The translations under genes were made by a program, and so were the position numbers. 9,972 nucleotides of DNA, from the NCBI GenBank assembly GCA_002393835.1, contig DGTW01000230.1, forward strand, positions 1-9,972, in the 5' to 3' direction. The DNA is from Treponema sp. UBA4326. GTDB taxonomy: Bacteria; Spirochaetota; Spirochaetia; Treponematales; Treponemataceae. The notes beneath the pieces are model-generated. The model was not told the origin of the DNA and did not search any database. It was given only the letters and a program-made list of their open reading frames with translations. This document shows positions 1 to 6,431 of the stretch, piece after piece (within the stretch, counting starts at the first letter, position 1; the number at the start of each line of letters is the position of its first letter).

Positions 1-426
1 CACGACAAGACAAGCTTGATTGGACATTCGTCTTCATACACCGATGACTTGAACCATCAGACGATTACTCTCCACCATAACTATTACTACAACTGCAAGC
101 AGCGTTTGCCTATGGTTCGCTTTGCAACAATCCACATATACAATAATTTTTATGAAACTTCTGGAGGACGCGGAAACTCATATTGTATCGGATTGCGAGA
201 GAAGAACAGAGTTTATGCAGAGAACAATTATTTTGGAAGTGGCGTAACACCAACTTCAAACAGTCAGGGTGATTACTATTTTACCGGCAACTATGGTTAC
301 AGCAATGCAGGAAGCGCGGCATGGACTCCATCTGAGTGGTATTCGTATGAAGCTGATACAGCAAGTAATGCAAAGACAGATGTTACAGATAACGCCGGTG
401 CCGGTGTCTGGGCTGTAGTCAAATAA
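1..426 (+). CDS. pectate lyase, polysaccharide lyase family 1, C-terminal part (5' end outside window)
   Basis: The frame is open from base 1 and stops at 424-426, giving 141 residues of a longer protein; the N-terminus lies outside the window. The fragment shows the PL1 parallel beta-helix signature: GHS near residue 8, a strand ending in LHHNYYYN (24-31), then QRLPMVR (34-40), which fits the RxPxxR motif, followed by IHIYNNFY (44-51). In PelC-type lyases the first Arg of RxPxxR (here R35) is the proposed catalytic base and the second (R40) binds substrate. The family cleaves de-esterified polygalacturonan by beta-elimination with Ca2+, normally outside the cytoplasm. The tail ends in a short SEWYSYE region and carries no extra binding module. 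A pectin methylesterase 6 kb downstream would supply its substrate. The family call is strong; exact specificity and export signal cannot be seen. Confidence 0.9.
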   Translation, partial: HDKTSLIGHSSSYTDDLNHQTITLHHNYYYNCKQRLPMVRFATIHIYNNFYETSGGRGNSYCIGLREKNRVYAENNYFGSGVTPTSNSQGDYYFTGNYGYSNAGSAAWTPSEWYSYEADTASNAKTDVTDNAGAGVWAVVK

Positions 427-583
427 TCCCTTTTTTGGAAGGAAAAAATAGGGAGGCGGGTGCCGTTCGAAACTCACGAGGTGGGGTTGTAGTCGTGCCT
501 CGGTGAAGGGGAAAGGGAAAACTTTTTGAAAAAAGATGCCGGAGCCGGCTGCACAATAGAATAGCCTCGTATTTTTCTTTCGG
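427..583. other. intergenic region between convergent genes
   Basis: This 157-base gap separates the pectate lyase stop from the end of the DUF3943 protein. No convincing gene is present. The start holds TCCCTTTTTT paired imperfectly with AAAAAATAGGGA (about 426-457), a poor candidate terminator for the lyase. A G-rich stretch around 473-505 can fold weakly (CGAGG near 478 with CCTCG near 498). A possible minus-strand terminator is listed separately. Confidence 0.5.
529..552 (-). terminator. weak candidate intrinsic terminator of the DUF3943 gene
   Basis: Read on the minus strand, about 32 bases after the stop codon at 584, GCCG-GCTC-CGGC (549-538) can form a short GC hairpin and is followed by ATC and a run of six T (534-529). 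The stem is only four pairs, so this is a marginal Rho-independent terminator. It is supported mainly by its position after the gene and its T run. Confidence 0.35.
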
Positions 584-919
584 TTATTTTATCCTGAGCT
601 TTGCGTAAAGGCTTCCTGAGTGAGCGATTTGGAAGACATTTTCGGCTTCTTCAAAAATCGCTTGCTTCAGGTAGAGCTGGTTTCCAAGGCCCAGGGAGAC
701 GGTTTCGTTCAGTGTTTTTTCAATGTTCAGTTCTGAAAAACTGAAAAATTCCCATCCCAGAGACTGATTGTCCTGCTTTGCAAAGGGGATGTCATATCCT
801 GCGTAGGCGTGAAGATTGTATTCTACCATAAGCCCGCGGTCGCTTATCCATTTCCAGAAAAATGCCGCTTTTAAGCCTGTGAGGTTAGCTGTAGTCGTTA
901 CCAAAGGATATGTTGAGGT
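584..919 (-). pseudogene. out-of-frame 3' end of the DUF3943 outer-membrane protein
   Basis: This minus-strand frame is open from 919 to the stop at 586-584 and overlaps the end of the preceding reading frame (stop at 887-885). It has no good start of its own; a TTG at 904 lies inside the overlap and has no clear ribosome binding site. The translated part alternates hydrophobic and polar residues as outer-membrane strands do (GLKAAFFWKW, MVEYNLHAYAGY, NQLYLKQ) and ends LYAKLRIK, like a last barrel strand. Dropping one T at 887 joins the two frames smoothly as NDYS-NLTGLKAAFF, giving one 483-residue protein. So this is best read as the same gene split by a one-base frameshift. A real mutation, a sequencing error in a draft assembly, or programmed shifting are possible in that order of caution; I see no classic slippery heptamer. 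Confidence 0.7.
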
Positions 920-2036
920 TTACAGGGCGGTGAAAATAATAGTAGTCTGTGATTCCGATAATGTTCCAGCAGAGATGATGCTGCCATTCAATTTTACTGT
1001 GCTCGTAGTTGATTCTCTGTTTTATTGCAAAACCCGGGGCAATTGCCGCCATATCAATCAGAGACTGCCATTTAAAATCATAGTCTAAGACCATTCCGAT
1101 GGAAGTATCTTTGTTTTCCCCTAAATCAGGAGCACGGGAAAAAATCATTCCGTTGCTGTAAATAAAGACATCGTACATGATGTACTTTTCGATGGATGAC
1201 ATTCCCCGCCAGCGACCCGCACTTTTTCCGATTCCGCCTCCGAAACGGAATTCAAACTGACTGTAGGGATCGTTTGAGTCGTGACCGTAAGGGTCCTTGT
1301 AAACAACAGTAATGTCAGGAGAAAAATAGACGGGGAAAGTCTCGCTTGCAGGCAGTACGGATGAAGAGGCCGACTTTGTGTAGCTGTGCATTGTTCCCAC
1401 ATTGAATTTAACCGTGAAGTCGTGGATGTTTCCTACCGTTCCCTTCGGCTTTGAGCCTGAGATTAGCTGGGTCCAGGCTCGCGGCGGATTCAAAATGTAG
1501 CCCAGCGGACTTGCCTTGTATTCCGCCTCCAGTGAAAGCCTTGAAACCATTTCGCCGACAGCAAATCCGCCGATAAAGGAATAGAACAAATCATTGATTG
1601 AAGGTTCTGTCGTTTCAAAAAACCATTCCCAGATAAAATCACCCATGGCAGTCACGCCCAGGGATTCTATGCGGTTGAGGTTTGAGTTTCTTGCCGCCAT
1701 GTAATAAAGGCTTCCCTGAAAAGGGTGGAGGACAAAATTCGTCCATACCCAGTCAGTGTCAAATTCCGGATGACGGTCCAGAGGGTGGAGGAATGTTTTC
1801 ATCGGGACTTTTGCCCAGTCAGCATCAACGACATTAACGCACCAGAGGCTTATGGCGATTTCGGGAAGCAGCATTCCGGTAAGGGCCGAGACATAATGTT
1901 TTTTGCCGTCATTTTCATCTTCATGAACAGGAATGCTCTGTGTTTTTTTTTCTTGACTGCTTTCTTCTGCAGAAATCGGGATAAGGACAAAAATTGATAA
2001 AATAATAAAGAATAATGAATGTTTCAGATGATGCAT
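885..2036 (-). CDS. DUF3943 domain outer-membrane/periplasmic protein, main part before frameshift
   Basis: This 383-residue frame begins at ATG 2036-2034 and opens with a clear signal peptide: HHLKH, then a hydrophobic core (about residues 7-21), with likely cleavage after ISA at 23. Residues about 95-170 match the pattern I know from DUF3943: a VLHPFQGSLYYMAARNSN block, then an aromatic MGDFIWEWFFE segment, then TEPSINDLFYSFIGG and GEMVSRLS. The rest alternates in a beta-strand manner, as expected of an outer-membrane barrel. The family has no assigned biochemical role. The start is supported by the signal peptide and by a promoter about 48 bases upstream; the ribosome binding site is weak. 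The frame stops early at 885 and the natural C-terminus continues in another frame to 584. It is divergent from aspS, and the inverted repeat across its promoter suggests its own transcriptional control. Confidence 0.8.
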   Translation of the reverse strand: MHHLKHSLFFIILSIFVLIPISAEESSQEKKTQSIPVHEDENDGKKHYVSALTGMLLPEIAISLWCVNVVDADWAKVPMKTFLHPLDRHPEFDTDWVWTNFVLHPFQGSLYYMAARNSNLNRIESLGVTAMGDFIWEWFFETTEPSINDLFYSFIGGFAVGEMVSRLSLEAEYKASPLGYILNPPRAWTQLISGSKPKGTVGNIHDFTVKFNVGTMHSYTKSASSSVLPASETFPVYFSPDITVVYKDPYGHDSNDPYSQFEFRFGGGIGKSAGRWRGMSSIEKYIMYDVFIYSNGMIFSRAPDLGENKDTSIGMVLDYDFKWQSLIDMAAIAPGFAIKQRINYEHSKIEWQHHLCWNIIGITDYYYFHRPVNLNISFGNDYS

Positions 2037-2083
2037 AGCAGCCCAGGTTTATTTTGCCGAACAATTGATAACTCTCAATCGTG

Positions 2084-2107
2084 ATGTTACCGAAAATTCG
2101 GTAACAT
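2084..2107. promoter_or_regulatory. perfect inverted repeat, likely operator over the DUF3943 promoter
   Basis: ATGTTACCGAA (2084-2094) and TTCGGTAACAT (2097-2107) are exact reverse complements separated by two bases. The repeat spans from the last base of the -35 box through the spacer to the end of the -10 box of the minus-strand promoter, so a dimeric repressor bound here would block RNA polymerase. No T run follows on either strand, which argues against a terminator. Symmetry and size suit a TetR- or MarR-like dimer, but no such regulator is in the window. It lies only about 20 bases upstream of the aspS -35 box, so an effect on aspS is possible. Confidence 0.7.
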
Positions 2108-2112
2108 GTCAA
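2084..2112 (-). promoter_or_regulatory. sigma-70-like promoter of the DUF3943 gene
   Basis: On the minus strand, TTGACA (2112-2107) is a perfect -35 box, followed 17 bases later by TAACAT (2089-2084), four of six matches to the -10 consensus. Transcription would start near 2077, leaving a leader of about 40 bases to the ATG at 2036. The perfect -35, ideal spacing and position before a gene support the call; the -10 is only fair, which fits a regulated promoter. Confidence 0.65.
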
Positions 2113-2128
2113 GGCTTGCTTTTTATCA

Positions 2129-2157
2129 TTGCTCAAATCCTTACATCTCATTACAAT
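2129..2157 (+). promoter_or_regulatory. sigma-70-like promoter of aspS
   Basis: TTGCTC (2129-2134) and TACAAT (2152-2157) are separated by exactly 17 bases. Five of six -10 bases and four of six -35 bases match consensus. The predicted start near 2164 gives a leader of about 40 bases before the aspS ATG. No other good promoter is seen for this gene, and the gene upstream is divergent, so aspS must be transcribed from this gap. Confidence 0.65.
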
Positions 2158-2171
2158 ACATGAAACAAAAA

Positions 2172-2197
2172 TGCGGCCTCCATGCCGCACAATGAGG
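2172..2197 (+). promoter_or_regulatory. aspS leader hairpin and ribosome binding site
   Basis: TGCGGC (2172-2177) and GCCGCA (2184-2189) form a perfect six-pair GC-rich stem with a six-base loop. GAGG (2194-2197) follows, seven bases before the ATG at 2205, a proper Shine-Dalgarno site that fixes the start. CCTC at 2177-2180, mostly loop, is complementary to GAGG, so an alternative fold could hide the binding site. That regulatory role is only inferred. There are too few leader bases for a T-box riboswitch. Confidence 0.5.
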
Positions 2198-2204
2198 TTA
2201 ATTA

Positions 2205-4040
2205 ATGGAATCTTCTAAAAGAACAGTCACTTGCGGCGAATTGCGCAAGGGCGATGTTGGTAAGAATGTCGTTTTGAACGGCTGGGTGTCACGCTCACGG
2301 GATTTGGGCGGCCTTGTTTTTATTCAGCTCCGTGACCGCTACGGAATCACTCAGGTTATGGTTGGAGACGGGGCCAGCGATGAAGTCAAAAAAATCGCCT
2401 CATCTTTGAAAAGCGAATATTGTATCGCCGTTGCGGGTGTCGTAGCGGCTCGTTCCGAAAAGGATGTTAACCCTGACATGGCAACTGGTGAAATCGAAGT
2501 CGAAGCAAAGGAAATCGAAATCTTCACAACCAGCCAGGAATTGCCTTTCTCAATTGAAGAAGTTCGCCAGAAGGACGGCACAATCGTTCTTCCAAACGAA
2601 GATTTGCGACTTAAATACCGCTACCTTGATTTGCGCCGTGAGCCAATGCAGAAAAACATCATCCTCCGCTCACAGGTCACTTTTGCAACCCGGGAATATT
2701 TGACAGGCAAGGGCTTTCTGGAGATTGAGACACCGACTTTCATCAAGTCAACTCCTGAGGGCGCGCGAGACTACCTTGTTCCCAGCCGTGTCCACCCGGG
2801 AAAATTCTATTCTTTGCCTCAGTCACCACAGCTTTACAAACAGCTTCTCATGGTCTCTGGCTTTGACAAGTATTTCCAGATTGCCCGCTGCTACCGTGAC
2901 GAGGATGCCCGCGGCGACCGTCAGCCGGAATTCACACAGATTGATATGGAGATGAGCTTCACAAACCGTGAGGAAGTTCTTGAGACAACCGAAGGACTCA
3001 TGGGCTACATCTTCAAAAAGACTTTGAACTACGATTTACCAGCGAAATTCGACCGAATCAGCTGGGACGACGCTTTTGATTTGTACGGAAGCGACAAGCC
3101 TGATTTGCGATTCGACCTTAAAATGCAGGACGCAGCTTTCATGGCTGATTTGAGCGATTTCAATGCATTCAAGGCAGGAGCCGCCAATGCTTCAAAAGAA
3201 ATCGAGCGTCACAAGAGAAGCGGCCTCAAAGCCCTTGTGGTTAAGAATGTCGCCGACAAATACAGCCGAAAGATGATTGAGGCTCTGGAATCAGTTGCAA
3301 AAATCAACCACGCAAAAGGTCTGGCCTGGATGAAGGTTGACGCAGAGGGCAAATTCGAAGGTGGAATCTCAAAATTCTTCGCCGGAAAAGAAGCTGAAAT
3401 CTGCTCAAAACTGGGTGCCGAAAAGAACGACCTTCTCTTGTTCGTAAGCGACGAAAAATGGCAGACAGCCTGTGTCGCTTTGGGAGCAGTGCGAAAGCAG
3501 CTGGGCAAGGATTTGAATCTCTACAACCCGAAAGACGAATTCCACTTCGCATGGATTATCGACTTCCCATATTTCGCATGGAACGAGGACGAAAACAAAT
3601 GGGAGACAGAGCACCACATGTTCACTCTTCCGCAGAAAAAATACTGGGATACTCTGGAAAGCGACCCCGGAGCCGTAAAAGGCGACCTTTACGACCTGGT
3701 TTTGAACGGCTATGAGCTTGCTTCAGGCTCTATGCGTATCAACGACCCGGCCCTGCAGCAGCGAATTTTCAAAATCGTCGGATATAGCGAGGAGCGCGCC
3801 CAGAAGGCATTCGGCTTTTTGGTTCAGGCCTTCAAATTCGGCGCTCCCCCACACGGCGGAATCGCACCAGGACTTGACCGCCTCGTAATGCTCATGCGCC
3901 ACGAGGAATCAATCCACGAAGTAATAGCCTTCCCGAAGAACAATCTGGCAGCATCTCCTATGGATGAGTGCCCAAGCCCGGTAGACGAGCAGCAGCTTAA
4001 AGACCTGCACATCGTTTGTACTGAAATCGAAAAAGACTAG
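2205..4040 (+). CDS. aspS: aspartyl-tRNA synthetase, bacterial type
   Basis: This 611-residue cytoplasmic class II synthetase charges tRNA-Asp with aspartate using ATP. The order of parts is normal: an N-terminal OB-fold anticodon-binding domain (about 1-115, with VLNGWVSRSRDLGGLVFIQLRD), then the catalytic core with the motif 1 region (FLEIETPTF, about 172-180), the PQSPQLYKQLLM aspartate-site segment (about 205-216), motif 2 (RCYRDEDARGDRQPEFTQID, from about 228), a bacterial GAD insertion (about 290-430) and motif 3 (GIAPGLDRLVML, about 552-563). The length is slightly above the usual 585-600. The start is set by GAGG seven bases upstream. Whether it is discriminating or also charges tRNA-Asn cannot be read safely. 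Base composition looks more GC-rich than in the pectin gene downstream. A second copy of its last 25 codons lies 90 bases beyond its TAG stop, in the same frame. Confidence 0.98.
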   Translation: MESSKRTVTCGELRKGDVGKNVVLNGWVSRSRDLGGLVFIQLRDRYGITQVMVGDGASDEVKKIASSLKSEYCIAVAGVVAARSEKDVNPDMATGEIEVEAKEIEIFTTSQELPFSIEEVRQKDGTIVLPNEDLRLKYRYLDLRREPMQKNIILRSQVTFATREYLTGKGFLEIETPTFIKSTPEGARDYLVPSRVHPGKFYSLPQSPQLYKQLLMVSGFDKYFQIARCYRDEDARGDRQPEFTQIDMEMSFTNREEVLETTEGLMGYIFKKTLNYDLPAKFDRISWDDAFDLYGSDKPDLRFDLKMQDAAFMADLSDFNAFKAGAANASKEIERHKRSGLKALVVKNVADKYSRKMIEALESVAKINHAKGLAWMKVDAEGKFEGGISKFFAGKEAEICSKLGAEKNDLLLFVSDEKWQTACVALGAVRKQLGKDLNLYNPKDEFHFAWIIDFPYFAWNEDENKWETEHHMFTLPQKKYWDTLESDPGAVKGDLYDLVLNGYELASGSMRINDPALQQRIFKIVGYSEERAQKAFGFLVQAFKFGAPPHGGIAPGLDRLVMLMRHEESIHEVIAFPKNNLAASPMDECPSPVDEQQLKDLHIVCTEIEKD

Positions 4041-4130
4041 CCCGATGGATGTAAGGCGGTATGCTACAGCAAACCGCCTGCAAACGACCGAGTCAAGGCC
4101 TTGAGCGAAGCGTGCCTTGACCGGGCGTAC
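4041..4130 (+). repeat. palindromic hairpin element between aspS and its duplicated tail
   Basis: These 90 bases contain two strong inverted repeats. AGGCGGT (4054-4060) pairs with ACCGCCT (4073-4079), and inside it TGCT (4062-4065) pairs with AGCA (4068-4071), giving a nearly complete 26-base palindrome. GTCAAGGC (4092-4099) pairs exactly with GCCTTGAC (4114-4121) around a 14-base loop. Two adjacent hairpins suggest a dispersed REP-like or similar small element, but copy number is unknown. The stretch is exactly 30 codons and has no stop in the aspS frame. No T run follows either hairpin, so a normal intrinsic terminator is unlikely. GTCAAGGC also occurs at 2108-2115. Confidence 0.6.
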
Positions 4131-4205
4131 GAGTGTCCGTCTTATGTCGATGACAGCCAGCTTGATGAACTGCACATTAAGTGCACGGAAGTCGAAAAGG
4201 AATAA
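4131..4205 (+). pseudogene. remnant: second, diverged copy of the aspS 3' end
   Basis: These 25 codons, including a TAA stop, encode a close relative of the last 24 residues of the intact AspRS: ECPS-x-VD, then QL, LHI, CTE and EK are shared, 16 of 24 residues. At DNA level 48 of 75 positions match 3966-4040, and many changes are at third positions. This is the pattern of a homologous gene from another lineage, not of a fresh duplication. The piece is in the same frame as aspS, with no stop between the TAG at 4038 and this TAA. It has no start codon or ribosome binding site, so it is either a gene relic or, less likely, a readthrough extension. It ends six bases before the stop of the convergent regulator gene. 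Confidence 0.75.
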
Positions 4206-4211
4206 TCGCTT

Positions 4212-6431
4212 TTACTGCTGTCTGTGCCCCTGCTTTTTACCCCAGAAGCGGGGGCTTTCCCCGGTGTTCTTTTTGAAAACATTCGAAAAATAATTGCTGT
4301 TCTGAAAGCCAAGCCTTTCCGCTATTTCTGACAGGGTGAGCTTTCCTTCCAGAATCAGGCTTTTTGCCGCTTCCATCTTTAATTTTTCGTGCAAGGTCTG
4401 GACTGTATAACCTGTGGCCGCCTTTGTCTGCCGTATGAGCTTCGTCTTATTCATTCCCAAATCTTCTGACATTTTATCCAGGTTCGTTTTTTCACCGATA
4501 TGCTCCAATAAATATGAAGAAATTGTATTCAGGGTGAGCCTTGTTACAGGAGAGACAGGCTCGTTTTTATCGGTTAATGAGAAAATTCCTTCCAGTTTTT
4601 TAGTGTTCAGCTGCATGGAGTGTTCTTTCGTTCTTCCGGCTTTGTTGTAAATTTCGTAGAGTGAGTGGCATAAAAGCGCGCGGATTGAATCGTAAAGAGC
4701 CATGTTTTTTGTATTCATCTGCATGAATGAAAAACCGAAGTAACGCTCGTTATAATAGAGAATTTCCAAAACGACAGAATAACGCTCCTTTTGCGGAAAA
4801 AAGGACTTAGGAAAATTCGCCTCGTCACTTATGCGGTAGGGGAGGCTGATTCTTTCATAGTCACCAGGCTCCGGCAAAATCAACTCTACATTGCTGGTTT
4901 CAAGATCTGTGGTCATGTTGTCGCTCAGGGAAAGAATTATTCCCGGAATTCCCAGTTCCGTCAGATGAGTTTTGAGGGTGCTTTGCATTTGCTTTCCCGT
5001 GGTGGCGGAGGCAAAGTGAATCGCCGCTTGAGTGATATTGTTGAAAGTGTAGGGGCTTTCGTGTCGGAAGTTGCTTTCATAATCTGAAGTGACTGAGCAC
5101 AAAACTCTAAGCTGACTCGTGATGTTCTCGATTCTGAAACGCTGTTCTTCATTGCTGCCGGCTAAGGCAAGCAGGCAAGAGCGAATCTGGCTGACCTTGT
5201 GCTGACAGAATGCTGCCTTAAAATGATTTCCCCGCTCGCCGCTCAAAAAATGCCTGAACCAGCATAAGGTTTTTGGTGGCGTGAGTTTTTCGTATAAATC
5301 TTCAAAAATTGCGTTGACTAAATCTTCTTTTCGCTCGTGATTTTCTTTGGGAAAAATAGTGTTTATTCGTTCAGAGAGAAAATTTCTCCCTTCTTCTTCA
5401 CTGATGTCGTCGCTTATATTCATGGATTTTTGATTCTCAGAGGTCTCTTCGGCTTCGAGAATTTCTTTTTCAAAACAACCGCAGCTTTCCCGGACGATAA
5501 GAGAGGTTGGAATCTCTATGATTTGAGCCTTGCTTTTAGGATTCATAATTTTATTGATTAGAGTTTCCACCGCCATGTAGCCGCGCTTAAAATATTCCAA
5601 ATCAATGGTGGTGATAGGCGGCGAGCTTGTAATCCCCTGATACTGATTGTTGAATCCTGTAACTGCAACATCATCAGGAACGCTCACATCTTTTTTTTGC
5701 AAAAACTGAATCAGGGTTGAGGCGATAATGTCGCTGGAAGTTACGATTGCTTCGATTTTATTGGTGCTGTTTTGCTTTGTGAGGCAGGATTCAAAAAGTT
5801 CCTCTGATGCACGGACAATATCCGCCTCGTTAAGAGTTTCCGACATAAAAACCGGAACTGATTCCGATTCAAAATTGAATTTTTTGAGAGCCTTTTTGAA
5901 TGAAGACAGGCGCTCAATGTGGGGGCGGGAAATCTTACTGCCTAAAAAGGCGATTTTAGTGAAAGAGTGCTTTTTTACAAGATGCTCGACGATAAGTTCC
6001 ATGGAACAGGAATTGTCGATTCTGAGTGCGGTAATGTCTGGAATATCAAGATAACCGATATCAACCATGGGAAGAGGTTTTAAAGCCTCGAATTTTTGAA
6101 TGATTTGCTCATTTGTGAGATAGGGGGCAAGGGAGGAAGCCCAGGTGATAAGCCCGTCCAGCAGGGGAGCCTTCATAAAACGGAATTTCTTCGAATAGTG
6201 GGAAAGAAAATCGACTTCATCAAAAAGAGAATATTTGATTGCCTGACTCATATTGATAAAATTTATGTCGTAATCCTCGCAGGCGCGGCAAATTCCTGCG
6301 ATGTATTCCTGACCGATAAAAGAGCGGAAGTCTGCGATACAGGTAAAGCCGATTGTGAGCCGACCTTTCCCCCCTCCGTAGGCCTTGCGGTGAGACAAAA
6401 AATTTCTTCGCTTCGTGATTTCAGGATTCAT
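4212..6431 (-). CDS. AraC-family transcriptional regulator with LacI-type sugar-sensing domain
   Basis: This 739-residue protein has three parts. Residues about 22-318 resemble the periplasmic-binding-protein-like sensor of LacI/GalR regulators (LTIGFTC at the start, DGLITW near 90, IVTSSDIIASTLIQFL, VPDDVAVTGFNNQ near 255, ITTIDLEYFKRGYMAVE, then SLIVRESCGC near 314). The LacI DNA-binding helix-turn-helix is absent. The middle part (about 330-620) is not recognised. The C-terminus is an AraC DNA-binding domain with a first helix-turn-helix (LDKMSEDLGMNKTKLIRQ, about 647-664) and the conserved second one (LSEIAERLGFQNSNYFSNVF, from about 699). XylR of enteric bacteria has the same sensor-plus-AraC order but is about half as long. 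The ligand is probably a sugar or pectin breakdown product, by inference. It is divergent from the pectin methylesterase gene, which suggests it controls that gene. The ATG is kept because no better in-frame start precedes the sensor; its ribosome binding site is weak. Confidence 0.88.
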   Translation of the reverse strand: MNPEITKRRNFLSHRKAYGGGKGRLTIGFTCIADFRSFIGQEYIAGICRACEDYDINFINMSQAIKYSLFDEVDFLSHYSKKFRFMKAPLLDGLITWASSLAPYLTNEQIIQKFEALKPLPMVDIGYLDIPDITALRIDNSCSMELIVEHLVKKHSFTKIAFLGSKISRPHIERLSSFKKALKKFNFESESVPVFMSETLNEADIVRASEELFESCLTKQNSTNKIEAIVTSSDIIASTLIQFLQKKDVSVPDDVAVTGFNNQYQGITSSPPITTIDLEYFKRGYMAVETLINKIMNPKSKAQIIEIPTSLIVRESCGCFEKEILEAEETSENQKSMNISDDISEEEGRNFLSERINTIFPKENHERKEDLVNAIFEDLYEKLTPPKTLCWFRHFLSGERGNHFKAAFCQHKVSQIRSCLLALAGSNEEQRFRIENITSQLRVLCSVTSDYESNFRHESPYTFNNITQAAIHFASATTGKQMQSTLKTHLTELGIPGIILSLSDNMTTDLETSNVELILPEPGDYERISLPYRISDEANFPKSFFPQKERYSVVLEILYYNERYFGFSFMQMNTKNMALYDSIRALLCHSLYEIYNKAGRTKEHSMQLNTKKLEGIFSLTDKNEPVSPVTRLTLNTISSYLLEHIGEKTNLDKMSEDLGMNKTKLIRQTKAATGYTVQTLHEKLKMEAAKSLILEGKLTLSEIAERLGFQNSNYFSNVFKKNTGESPRFWGKKQGHRQQ

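Noticed and set aside
2160..2204. T-box riboswitch before the synthetase gene
   Set aside because: The leader is only about 40 bases with one short hairpin, with no room for a T-box and no terminator structure.
3909..4175. A minus-strand open frame of 88 codons across the aspS end and the hairpin element
   Set aside because: It is the complement of aspS, the spacer and the tail copy; the plus-strand reading has clear AspRS similarity, while this has none.
4227..4254. A nine-pair hairpin (CCCCTGCTT with AAGCGGGGG) as shared terminator for aspS and the regulator
   Set aside because: It lies within the last codons of the regulator gene and no T run follows on either strand, so it does not meet the usual form of an intrinsic terminator.
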